Assembly: GCA_964596375.1 (NCBI GenBank)
Contig: CAZQTO010000090.1
Coordinates: 1-9,325 of the forward strand
Direction: 5' to 3'
Length of the DNA: 9,325 nt
Source of the DNA: UBA1543 sp964596375
GTDB lineage: Bacteria > Pseudomonadota > Zetaproteobacteria > Mariprofundales > Mariprofundaceae
Part shown: positions 1 through 6,304 of the stretch, piece after piece
Layout: every line of letters begins with the position of its first letter
How positions within the stretch are numbered: position 1 is the first letter of the stretch
Translations under genes and position numbers: made by a program
Notes under the pieces: generated by a model
What the model saw: only the letters and a program-made list of their open reading frames with translations
Database searches by the model: none
Told to the model about the DNA's origin: nothing

Positions 1-620
1 TCTATATGGATATTGTTGCCAGCCTGTATGGGCGGAACAGCCTGCACGAAATCGTACGGTCTACGGCGCAAGATGTATTTGTTCCGTTGACAGTGGGGGG
101 GGGCATCCGTTCGGTGGATGATGTGCGTGAAATTTTAAGGGCGGGTGCAGATAAGGTGGCGATTAATACTGCTGCCGTGCAGCGCCCCGAACTGATCCGC
201 GAGGTCGCTCATATCTTCGGTACACAGTGTATGGTCCTGTCGATCGAAGCCAAACGTCAGGGCAAGGGGCATTGGGAGGTCTACACGGATAACGGACGTG
301 AACGGACCGGGCTGGATGTGATTGAATGGGCACGCCTCGGGAGCGAACTGGGGGCAGGTGAAATTCTTTTGACCTCGGTCGATCAGGAAGGTACTGGCAA
401 AGGGTTTGACTGTGAGCTGGTGCGTGCTGTGAGCGATGCTGTGTCTATTCCTGTTATTGCCAGCGGCGGCATGGGGGGAGAAGCACATCTGACTGATGTG
501 GTGCAGCAAGGCCATGCGGATGCCGTGGCGATGGCTGATATCCTCCATTACGATCGCTCGAATATTCCCGAAATTCGTCAGACCGCTCGAGCAGCGGGAA
601 TTGAAGTGAGGGATATCTGA
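1..620 (+). CDS. hisF: HisF-like cyclase subunit of a HisHF pair, 5' truncated
   Basis: This is the C-terminal ~205 residues of an imidazole-glycerol-phosphate synthase cyclase-subunit paralogue. The reading frame is open from base 3, so the Met at 6-8 is internal and the true start lies left of the window. The (beta/alpha)8-barrel signatures are clear: DIVASLYGR, the phosphate-binding LTVGGGIRS, GAGEILLTSVDQEGT and IPVIASGGMG. The strand carrying the catalytic Asp (AIDAKR in histidine-pathway HisF) reads SIEAKR here, with Glu at 246-248. That substitution and the locus suggest a surface-polysaccharide HisF2 (WbuZ-like) that channels ammonia to an amidotransferase rather than making histidine precursors; this is inference. 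Its TGA stop overlaps the hisH ATG by one base (TGATG at 618-622), so the pair is translationally coupled. A nine-G run (95-103) lies in the VGGGI codons. Family assignment is secure, the specialised role less so. Confidence 0.94.
   Translation, partial: YMDIVASLYGRNSLHEIVRSTAQDVFVPLTVGGGIRSVDDVREILRAGADKVAINTAAVQRPELIREVAHIFGTQCMVLSIEAKRQGKGHWEVYTDNGRERTGLDVIEWARLGSELGAGEILLTSVDQEGTGKGFDCELVRAVSDAVSIPVIASGGMGGEAHLTDVVQQGHADAVAMADILHYDRSNIPEIRQTARAAGIEVRDI
95..103 (+). repeat. Nine-G homopolymer inside hisF
   Basis: Nine consecutive G residues fall within the Val-Gly-Gly-Gly codons (GTG GGG GGG GGC) of the HisF phosphate-binding motif. The protein motif forces G-rich codons, but choosing GGG twice makes the longest run. 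Such tracts can slip in replication and would shift the frame. Confidence 0.9.
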
Positions 621-1276
621 TGGGTGTGGAAGTCGCGATTGTTGATTACGGAACCAGCAACCTGTTTAGTGTGCGCAGGTCTTTTGAGTATTGCGGTGCC
701 AAGGTTGTAGTATCCGATGATTCGGAAGTGTTGTTATCAGCGCAGCGCCTTGTACTACCCGGCGTGGGCGCTTTTGCCGATGGAATGCGCGGATTGATCG
801 AACGAAAGCTTGATAGGGTGGTCGTGAAATTTGCCGACTCAGGTAAGCCGCTACTCGGTATCTGTCTGGGTATGCAGATGCTGGCTGGCATCAGCGAGGA
901 GTTTGGTGAGCACAAAGGTCTTGATATCATTCCAGGGCGTGTGAGGCCTATCCCGAATAAAACAATTTCGGGAGAGTCGCGCAAAATTCCACATATTGGA
1001 TGGTCGGGTCTTTTGCTGCCAAAGGGGCTTTCCGGATGGGAGGGGTCAATTCTTCAGGGTTTGACCCCGGGTGATGCGATATATTTAATACATTCTTTTG
1101 CCGTCCAACCTGATAACGAGGCTCATCGATTGGCGGATTGCAATTACGGCGGTTGGATGATCTCGGCCGCAATCCGCAGGGAGAATGTGTATGGAGCACA
1201 GTTTCATCCAGAGAAGAGCGGCCCTGTTGGATTACAAATCATTCGTAATTTTTTGAGCGGGTTGGGGCATCTTTGA
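620..1276 (+). CDS. hisH: HisH-like glutamine amidotransferase
   Basis: This is a class I glutaminase of 218 residues, close to the usual HisH length of about 200. It hydrolyses glutamine and passes ammonia to its HisF partner. The catalytic nucleophile is Cys82 in GICLGMQML, and the His-Glu pair is H196 and E198 in GAQFHPEKSG. The oxyanion-strand motif PGVGAF (47-52) and the interface motif KIPHIGW (122-128) are present, so the enzyme should be active. The start at 620 is supported by GAGGGA at 608-613, six bases upstream, and by the TGATG overlap with hisF. It ends in another TGATG overlap with the P-loop gene. In O-antigen loci such pairs serve WbpG-type N-acetyl-sugar amidotransferases, which make acetamidino groups. 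No such gene is in the window, so a partner upstream is predicted. A true histidine operon is less likely, because hisA, hisI and other his genes are absent here. Confidence 0.94.
   Translation: MGVEVAIVDYGTSNLFSVRRSFEYCGAKVVVSDDSEVLLSAQRLVLPGVGAFADGMRGLIERKLDRVVVKFADSGKPLLGICLGMQMLAGISEEFGEHKGLDIIPGRVRPIPNKTISGESRKIPHIGWSGLLLPKGLSGWEGSILQGLTPGDAIYLIHSFAVQPDNEAHRLADCNYGGWMISAAIRRENVYGAQFHPEKSGPVGLQIIRNFLSGLGHL
1042..1068 (+). repeat. Perfect 8-bp inverted repeat in hisH
   Basis: GGGGTCAA (1042-1049) pairs with TTGACCCC (1061-1068) around an 11-nt loop, inside hisH. No T tract follows. It is probably an incidental coding-region hairpin. Confidence 0.45.
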
Positions 1277-2298
1277 TGTTGTTAGAAAAATTCAATTCGC
1301 TAAATAATGACATAATCATTGTTGATGGTCTTTGGGGGACAGGAAAAAGCTTGTTGGGTCCTATTGTCAGTGGGATGGACCGGGTGGAAAAGTTCAAGAT
1401 CGAGCATGTGTATGAGTACGTGAGTATTTTGCGCCACCTTGATAAAATGAGTCCGGATGCGGTTGGCTGGATGTTGAATACCTACGCAGACTTATCCCAA
1501 TATAATAATCTAGTTGGTCGCGAGGTTAATCTTCGCTGGAGCGATGACTCAGGACTCTCAAATAATCCTAATAAAGTTCAATGTATAAAACGTCTGTTTG
1601 CTAAGGAGGGCGATCAAAAAATAGCTGATATTAATGATAATAATATTGCTCTGAATGTCATGTCCCACATGCTTATGCTGGTTGCTGATCCAATATTTGA
1701 GGCATATGGAGGTAGAGCAAGAGTTGTTGAGGTCGTTCGCCATCCGTTATACGTAGTGCGGCATTGGCATGCTTATTTAGAGCGATTTGACTCGCCGCGT
1801 GAATTTACTGTTTCATCAAACTACAAGGGTAAAAAAGTTCCTTGGTTCACTGCAGGCTGGGAGGATGCTTTCATAGAGGCAAATGCGATGGATAAAGTAC
1901 TTCTTTCCATTACCAAATTATATGAATGGTTGGATGTCGCCACCAAAGGGGCTGTTGATAAAGGCAATAATGTTCTCACCCTCAGTTTTGAGTCACTGGC
2001 CATGACGCCGGACGAGCCATTGCAACAGCTTGAATCTTTTCTCGGGCGCAAGCATTACCACAAGCTATCAGCCATTCTGCGGAAACAGAAAATGCCGAGG
2101 CAGACGATTTCTCAGGGTAAGGGCCATGCTGCATATGGCTGGTCAAAATCTGATTCTGATAAGAATGAACAACAGATTTATGCGCAACACCTTGAGTTCG
2201 TCACGTCGAACGGGTCTCCTGAAAATGTAGATAAATTATTGAAACTGATAGAAACCTACAACGCAAAATATCCAAGCGTTCTGACTCAGTATCAGTAA
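1276..2298 (+). CDS. P-loop protein, sulfotransferase-like with kinase-type Walker A
   Basis: A 340-residue cytoplasmic protein with no signal peptide or membrane segment. A beta strand (IIIV) leads into GLWGTGKS (residues 18-25), a textbook Walker A. Later segments resemble sulfotransferases: VVEVVRHPLYVVRHW (150-164), in the place of the PAPS 3'-phosphate-binding strand and helix, and LTLSFESLAMTPDEPLQQL (234-252), like their C-terminal LRYEDL region. The Ser expected eight residues after Arg155 is His163, and the N-terminal loop is GxxGTGKS rather than PKSGTT, so ordinary PAPS sulfotransfer is doubtful. A phosphotransferase or an unrecognised group transferase is possible. ATG at 1276 fits the TGATG overlap with hisH better than TTG at 1273; the upstream Shine-Dalgarno is weak, so coupling is probable. 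Composition is markedly AT-rich (39 G+C in 120 bases at 1561-1680), suggesting separate origin. Substrate unknown. Confidence 0.85.
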   Translation: MLLEKFNSLNNDIIIVDGLWGTGKSLLGPIVSGMDRVEKFKIEHVYEYVSILRHLDKMSPDAVGWMLNTYADLSQYNNLVGREVNLRWSDDSGLSNNPNKVQCIKRLFAKEGDQKIADINDNNIALNVMSHMLMLVADPIFEAYGGRARVVEVVRHPLYVVRHWHAYLERFDSPREFTVSSNYKGKKVPWFTAGWEDAFIEANAMDKVLLSITKLYEWLDVATKGAVDKGNNVLTLSFESLAMTPDEPLQQLESFLGRKHYHKLSAILRKQKMPRQTISQGKGHAAYGWSKSDSDKNEQQIYAQHLEFVTSNGSPENVDKLLKLIETYNAKYPSVLTQYQ

Positions 2299-2316
2299 CC
2301 GGATGGGGATGAAGGT

Positions 2317-5211
2317 ATGACCCCCCTTAATTTTTCGGAGGCTGGTATTAAAGGTGAAGTGCTTGCTAATCCTGTTTCACTCGGCCTCTATGCCACAGAT
2401 GCCAGCATGTATCAGATGCAGCCATTGGCTGTGGTTATGCCGCGGGATCGCAGTGATGCGGTAAAAACAGTGAGGTTCTGTGCTGAGAAGGGCTTGCCTT
2501 TGTTGGCTCGTGGCGGGGGAACGAGCCTGACTGGTCAATCTATCGGCGAAGCAGTGATTCTAGATGTTTCCAAACATCTGACTCGGGTGCTGGAATTGAA
2601 TCTTGATGAAGGCTGGGTGCGGGTAGAGCCGGGTGTCGTTTGTAGTGAGTTAAATGCCTTGCTCAAACCCCATGGTGTGCATTTCGCGCCCGATCCAGCC
2701 ACGGCCAATCGTGCAAATATAGGCGGCATGATTGCCAATAATTCAGCAGGCATGCGTTCGGTACGTTATGGCATGACCATTGATCATGTTCATGGATTGG
2801 ATTTGGCATTGGCCACGGGCGAAGTGCTCAATCTTGGCCCGTTGGATGCTGAGCATCTGACCGCAAAATGTGCGCTAACAGAAAGGGAAGGTGACATTTA
2901 TTGTGCTGTGCACAAGTTGGTTGCGCGCCATGCAGACGAGATACGCACACGTTATCCCAATGTGATCCGCCGCTCCGGAGGCTATGCCCTGGATGCATTA
3001 TTGGATGCCGATCCATGGAATTTGGCCAAGCTGATCTGTGGTAGTGAGGGAACGCTTGGTGTGATCCTAGAGGCTAAGCTGAAGCTTACACCTTTACCTC
3101 GCCACAGTGCCGTTTGTCTGGCGCATTTCTCCAGTCTGGATGCGGGTTTGCGTGCCGCAGCACTCATTGTGAATGAGAACCCATCAGCTACAGAGTTAAT
3201 TGACGGCGTTATATTGCGTCAGGCGCGCATTCATCCGTTGACGCGTGATATCTGTTCACTGATTCAGGGTGACCCGGCCGCTGTTCTGGTGATCGAAGTG
3301 CAAGCCGACGATGGAACCGAAGTGGTTGAACACATTCGACACATCGCCGACAGACTCGAGGGCCGTGCTTATGCAACGCCGGTGATGTCTGAGTCGAATG
3401 CCATCCGGGATGTGTGGCAATTGCGGAGCAGTGCACTGGGGCTGATGACGACCGTGCAGGGGGCTAAGAAACCCGTACCTTATATTGAGGATGCGGCGGT
3501 GCCGCCGGAGAAGTTGGCGGACTACGTGGCAGAAGTGCTAATGGTTTGTCATAAGCATAAACAGCCAGTATCCATGTTCGGCCATGCCAGCGTTGGACTT
3601 ATTCACATACGCCCTTTGCACGATTTGCATCGGGATGCCGATATCGCATGCATGTTGCAGATACAGGAAGAAGTCTTTCCTCTGGTGCAGAAGTACGGCG
3701 GCTCATGGAGCGGTGAGCATGGCGATGGTATCGTGCGCGGTGGTTTCAATCGGCGGTTCTTCGGCGAGCAGCTTTACGAGGCTTTCTGCGAGGTGAAGCT
3801 GTTGTTCGACCCGGAAGGTCGCATGAATCCGGGTAAGGTGATTAATACGCCGCCGACAGGCAGTCATCTTCGCTTCGGCGTCGGCTACGGGCCACTTCCT
3901 GTGCAGAGTATGTTTCATTACCGTATGCAAGGTGGAATGCTTGCGGCCGCAGAGCGTTGTACCGGTGTCGGAGCTTGCCGCAAGACCCAAGCTGGTGTGA
4001 TGTGCCCATCTTATGCCGCCACCCGTGATGAGATTCACAGCACGAGGGGTCGTGCGAACGCTTTGCGACTGGTGCTGACCGGCCAGCTTGGCTCGGAGGG
4101 TGTGGGAAGCGATGAGCTCAAAGTCGTGATGGATTTATGCTTGAGCTGCAAGGGCTGTCGGGGGGAGTGCCCGAATGGTGTGGATATGGCACGTCTCAAG
4201 TCCGAGGTGCTTTATCAACATCAAAAGGTGCATGGTATTCCGTTACGGTCGCGGTTTATTGGCAACCTTCCCAAGTTGGCCCGGCTTGCATCGGGCTTGA
4301 TGGCACCTCTTGCCAATATATTGATGGGCAATGTTCTGGTACGTAGTTTATTGGCGAGGGTTTTGAGAATCGCTCCTGACCGGAAATTTCCGCCATATGC
4401 GAGTCAACGCTTGAGTAAATGGTTTGCGGAGCGGACACGTCGCCAGAGTCTTACGGAGCAGTGCTGCGGCGATAAAAAAGTTCGCAGAGTTGTACTCTTC
4501 AACGACACCTATACTGAACACTACCTGCCCGAAATCGGTCGTGCAGCTATCGAGGTGCTTGAGGCGGCGGGCTACATGGTTGAGCTTGCAACCTTGGGAG
4601 ATAGTCAGCGCAGTGCTCTCTCCCAAGGGCTTCTTGATCAGGCCAAGCGAAATGGCACAAGGCTTTTTCAGCGATTGGATACACTGCTTGCAGACGGTTC
4701 ACCGTTGTTAGTCTGTGAACCCAGTTGTGCCACGTCTCTGGTAGAGGATTTGCCAGACTTATTGGATGATGATGAACTGGCGAGTCGAGTTGCTGGTCGT
4801 GTACAGTTGCTGGATTCTTTTCTGGAAAGGGAGTTGGCCGCTGATCATTGCACGCTATCATGGCAGGTTTCGGAAACAGATGCGCCTAGGGAATTTTTGG
4901 TCCACACCCATTGTCATCAGAAGGTCTTAGATGGTGGGCTCTGGACTCGTCGGTTATTGGCCCGCATTCCAGGCTCTGTTGTTGCTGATAGTGATGCAGG
5001 ATGCTGTGGCATGGCCGGAGCTTTTGGTTACGAAGTGGAACACGCAGGATTTTCCCGTATTGTTGCCAGTCAGAGGCTGTTGCCACGGCTGGAGAGAATA
5101 AGTGCTGGGACATGTGTGGTTAGCAATGGTTTTTCATGTCGCCACCAGATCGCTGATTTAAGTGATTGGCGTCCGATGCATGTGGTGGAAGTGATTAGGG
5201 AGTTTTTATAA
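2317..5211 (+). CDS. FAD- and Fe-S-binding D-2-hydroxyacid dehydrogenase (YdiJ/GlcD-GlpC type)
   Basis: A 964-residue fusion flavoprotein that oxidises a D-2-hydroxyacid (D-2-hydroxyglutarate or D-lactate in characterised relatives) and passes electrons through iron-sulfur centres, probably to quinone. Domains in order: FAD-binding type 4 (about 35-260) with LARGGGTSLTGQSIG (63-77) and PDPATANRANIGGMIANNSAG (125-145); FAD-linked oxidase C-terminal domain (about 265-510) with GHASVGLIHIRP (422-433), SGEHGDGIVRG (465-475) and NPGKVI; a two-cluster 4Fe-4S domain with C548, C554, C563 and C608, C611, C614, C618; then Cys-rich CCG regions with CEPSC (800-804), HCHQK (865-869) and DAGCCGMAG (893-901). 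A hydrophobic amphipathic stretch (about 652-684) may aid membrane contact; there is no signal peptide. All expected cysteines are present and length is normal for full fusions. GGGGA at 2305-2309 supports ATG 2317. Substrate specificity cannot be read from sequence. Confidence 0.92.
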   Translation: MTPLNFSEAGIKGEVLANPVSLGLYATDASMYQMQPLAVVMPRDRSDAVKTVRFCAEKGLPLLARGGGTSLTGQSIGEAVILDVSKHLTRVLELNLDEGWVRVEPGVVCSELNALLKPHGVHFAPDPATANRANIGGMIANNSAGMRSVRYGMTIDHVHGLDLALATGEVLNLGPLDAEHLTAKCALTEREGDIYCAVHKLVARHADEIRTRYPNVIRRSGGYALDALLDADPWNLAKLICGSEGTLGVILEAKLKLTPLPRHSAVCLAHFSSLDAGLRAAALIVNENPSATELIDGVILRQARIHPLTRDICSLIQGDPAAVLVIEVQADDGTEVVEHIRHIADRLEGRAYATPVMSESNAIRDVWQLRSSALGLMTTVQGAKKPVPYIEDAAVPPEKLADYVAEVLMVCHKHKQPVSMFGHASVGLIHIRPLHDLHRDADIACMLQIQEEVFPLVQKYGGSWSGEHGDGIVRGGFNRRFFGEQLYEAFCEVKLLFDPEGRMNPGKVINTPPTGSHLRFGVGYGPLPVQSMFHYRMQGGMLAAAERCTGVGACRKTQAGVMCPSYAATRDEIHSTRGRANALRLVLTGQLGSEGVGSDELKVVMDLCLSCKGCRGECPNGVDMARLKSEVLYQHQKVHGIPLRSRFIGNLPKLARLASGLMAPLANILMGNVLVRSLLARVLRIAPDRKFPPYASQRLSKWFAERTRRQSLTEQCCGDKKVRRVVLFNDTYTEHYLPEIGRAAIEVLEAAGYMVELATLGDSQRSALSQGLLDQAKRNGTRLFQRLDTLLADGSPLLVCEPSCATSLVEDLPDLLDDDELASRVAGRVQLLDSFLERELAADHCTLSWQVSETDAPREFLVHTHCHQKVLDGGLWTRRLLARIPGSVVADSDAGCCGMAGAFGYEVEHAGFSRIVASQRLLPRLERISAGTCVVSNGFSCRHQIADLSDWRPMHVVEVIREFL
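4592..4628 (+). repeat. Perfect 10-bp inverted repeat in flavoprotein gene
   Basis: CCTTGGGAGA (4592-4601) is exactly complementary to TCTCCCAAGG (4619-4628), with a 17-nt loop that can form a further 3-bp stem (AGC 4607-4609 with GCT 4615-4617). It lies within the coding sequence (TLGDSQRSALSQG region). There is no following T tract, so it is not a rho-independent terminator. Confidence 0.6.
5197..5202 (+). promoter_or_regulatory. Shine-Dalgarno AGGGAG before mini-ORF
   Basis: AGGGAG lies within the last codons of the flavoprotein gene, eight bases before the ATG at 5211. The site would allow initiation at the 13-codon mini-ORF. It supports that ORF being translated but does not prove it. 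Confidence 0.4.
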
Positions 5212-5252
5212 TGAGTGTGTTAGTTCGAATCGATCATGGTGGAGCAAAATAA
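5211..5252 (+). CDS. 13-codon mini-ORF bridging two genes
   Basis: This short frame encodes MSVLVRIDHGGAK and fills the whole gap between the flavoprotein and the Gfo/Idh gene. Its ATG shares a base with the upstream TAA (TAATG at 5209-5213), and its own TAA shares a base with the next ATG (TAATG at 5250-5254). It has a well-placed Shine-Dalgarno (AGGGAG, 5197-5202), and the downstream gene's Shine-Dalgarno (5238-5244) lies inside it. The peptide resembles no family I know. It may relay terminating ribosomes from one gene to the next, may be a remnant of a decayed gene, or may be chance. Existence as a translated peptide is uncertain. Confidence 0.35.
   Translation: MSVLVRIDHGGAK
5238..5244 (+). 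promoter_or_regulatory. Shine-Dalgarno GGTGGAG for Gfo/Idh gene
   Basis: GGTGGAG ends seven bases before the ATG at 5252 and fixes that start. It lies inside the mini-ORF, so ribosomes translating the mini-ORF would pass directly over it. Confidence 0.6.
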
Positions 5253-6304
5253 TGGCACAGCTGAAAGTAGGTATCGCCGGTTACGGTGTGGTTGGTAAGC
5301 GTCGAAGTGTATGTGTTGAGAATAATCCAAACTTACGGTTGGTTGCAGTTTGTGATCGTGTTTTTTCCGGTGATGGAGTATTACCTGATGGTGTTCGCTT
5401 TCATGCAGATTATCGACAATTGATTGATGAAGATATTGATGTTCTGATCGTGTGCCTTACGAATGACATCGCGCCAAAAGTGACGATTGCAGGTCTTGAA
5501 AAGGGACTGCATGTTTTTTGTGAAAAGCCTCCGGGGCGCAATGTGGAAGATATTGAAAGGGTTATTCGCTGTGAGGGAAGACATCCAAATCTCAAGTTGA
5601 TGTATGGTTTTAACCATCGTTATCATGAGTCCGTACAGGATGCGCTGCAAATCATTCGGTCAGGAGAGCTCGGGCGTATAATCAATATGCGAGGGGTTTA
5701 CGGGAAGTCAAAGTTGATTACCTTCAATCAGTCGGATTGGCGCACGAAGAGAGAGATTTCAGGTGGCGGCGTTTTGCTAGACCAAGGAATTCACATGGTT
5801 GACCTCATGCGCTTTTTTGGTGGGGACTTTGCTGAGGTGCACAGTTTTATTTCGAATAGCTACTGGGGTTATGATGTTGAAGATAACGCATATGCTTTGA
5901 TGCGAACAGCGGATGGAATTGTTGGCATGCTCAATTCCTCAGCCACCCAATGGAGGCATCGTTTCCACCTTGATATAAACTTGGAGCGAGGCAGCCTTAT
6001 TTTGGGTGGTATTTTATCCGGCACCAAAAGCTACGGAGCTGAGACGTTGACAGTAGTGCAGGCTGACCCGGACAATGATCAGGGCGATCCTAGGGAGCAA
6101 ATTACCCGCTATAATCATGATCCATCTTGGGATGATGAAATAATTGCATTTACAAATTCTATTTTGAATGATCAGCAAGTATCATCTGGCACCTCTGAAG
6201 ATGCGCTTCGAACTATGAAGCTGGTCTTCGATATTTATTTTGCGGACCCTTCATGGAAGAAAACATACAAACTGGATGATTCGGTTCCGGAGGATGCACC
6301 GTGA
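5252..6304 (+). CDS. Gfo/Idh/MocA family NAD(P)-dependent sugar oxidoreductase
   Basis: A 350-residue dehydrogenase acting on a sugar, nucleotide sugar or cyclitol. The N-terminal Rossmann fold carries GIAGYGVVG (7-15) and an acidic strand end at VAVCD (31-35), consistent with NAD preference. The family EKP motif is at 91-93 with the presumed catalytic Lys92. GGGVLLDQGIHMVDLMRFFGG (171-191) contains the conserved Asp177 and His181 of the active site. Length is typical. In surface-polysaccharide loci relatives include WbpB/WlbA-type 3-dehydrogenases that recycle bound NADH on 2-oxoglutarate, but this protein lacks the N-terminal wording I associate with WbpB, so the substrate stays open. ATG 5252 is supported by GGTGGAG. 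It overlaps the next gene by four bases (GTGA, 6301-6304). It is somewhat AT-richer than the flavoprotein gene. Confidence 0.9.
   Translation: MAQLKVGIAGYGVVGKRRSVCVENNPNLRLVAVCDRVFSGDGVLPDGVRFHADYRQLIDEDIDVLIVCLTNDIAPKVTIAGLEKGLHVFCEKPPGRNVEDIERVIRCEGRHPNLKLMYGFNHRYHESVQDALQIIRSGELGRIINMRGVYGKSKLITFNQSDWRTKREISGGGVLLDQGIHMVDLMRFFGGDFAEVHSFISNSYWGYDVEDNAYALMRTADGIVGMLNSSATQWRHRFHLDINLERGSLILGGILSGTKSYGAETLTVVQADPDNDQGDPREQITRYNHDPSWDDEIIAFTNSILNDQQVSSGTSEDALRTMKLVFDIYFADPSWKKTYKLDDSVPEDAP
6289..6293 (+). promoter_or_regulatory. Shine-Dalgarno GGAGG for SIS gene
   Basis: GGAGG sits seven bases before the GTG at 6301, inside the end of the Gfo/Idh gene. A full-strength site at good spacing supports GTG as the real start and independent re-initiation. 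Confidence 0.7.

Noticed and set aside
135..548. Open frame of 137 codons on the minus strand opposite hisF
   Set aside because: It lies wholly opposite a clearly conserved gene, shows no family resemblance, and has no fitting operon context; it is a shadow frame.
1042..1068. 8-bp inverted repeat in hisH considered as a terminator or attenuator
   Set aside because: It is inside the coding sequence with no T tract, the stem is short, and downstream genes are translationally coupled, so termination here makes little sense.
1..1276. Interpretation as part of a normal histidine biosynthesis operon
   Set aside because: The neighbours are sugar-modifying enzymes, no other his genes are present, and HisF has Glu in place of the catalytic Asp.
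3703..4038. Open frame of 111 codons on the minus strand opposite the flavoprotein gene
   Set aside because: It is antisense to conserved FAD-oxidase and iron-sulfur motifs with no recognisable product; a shadow frame.
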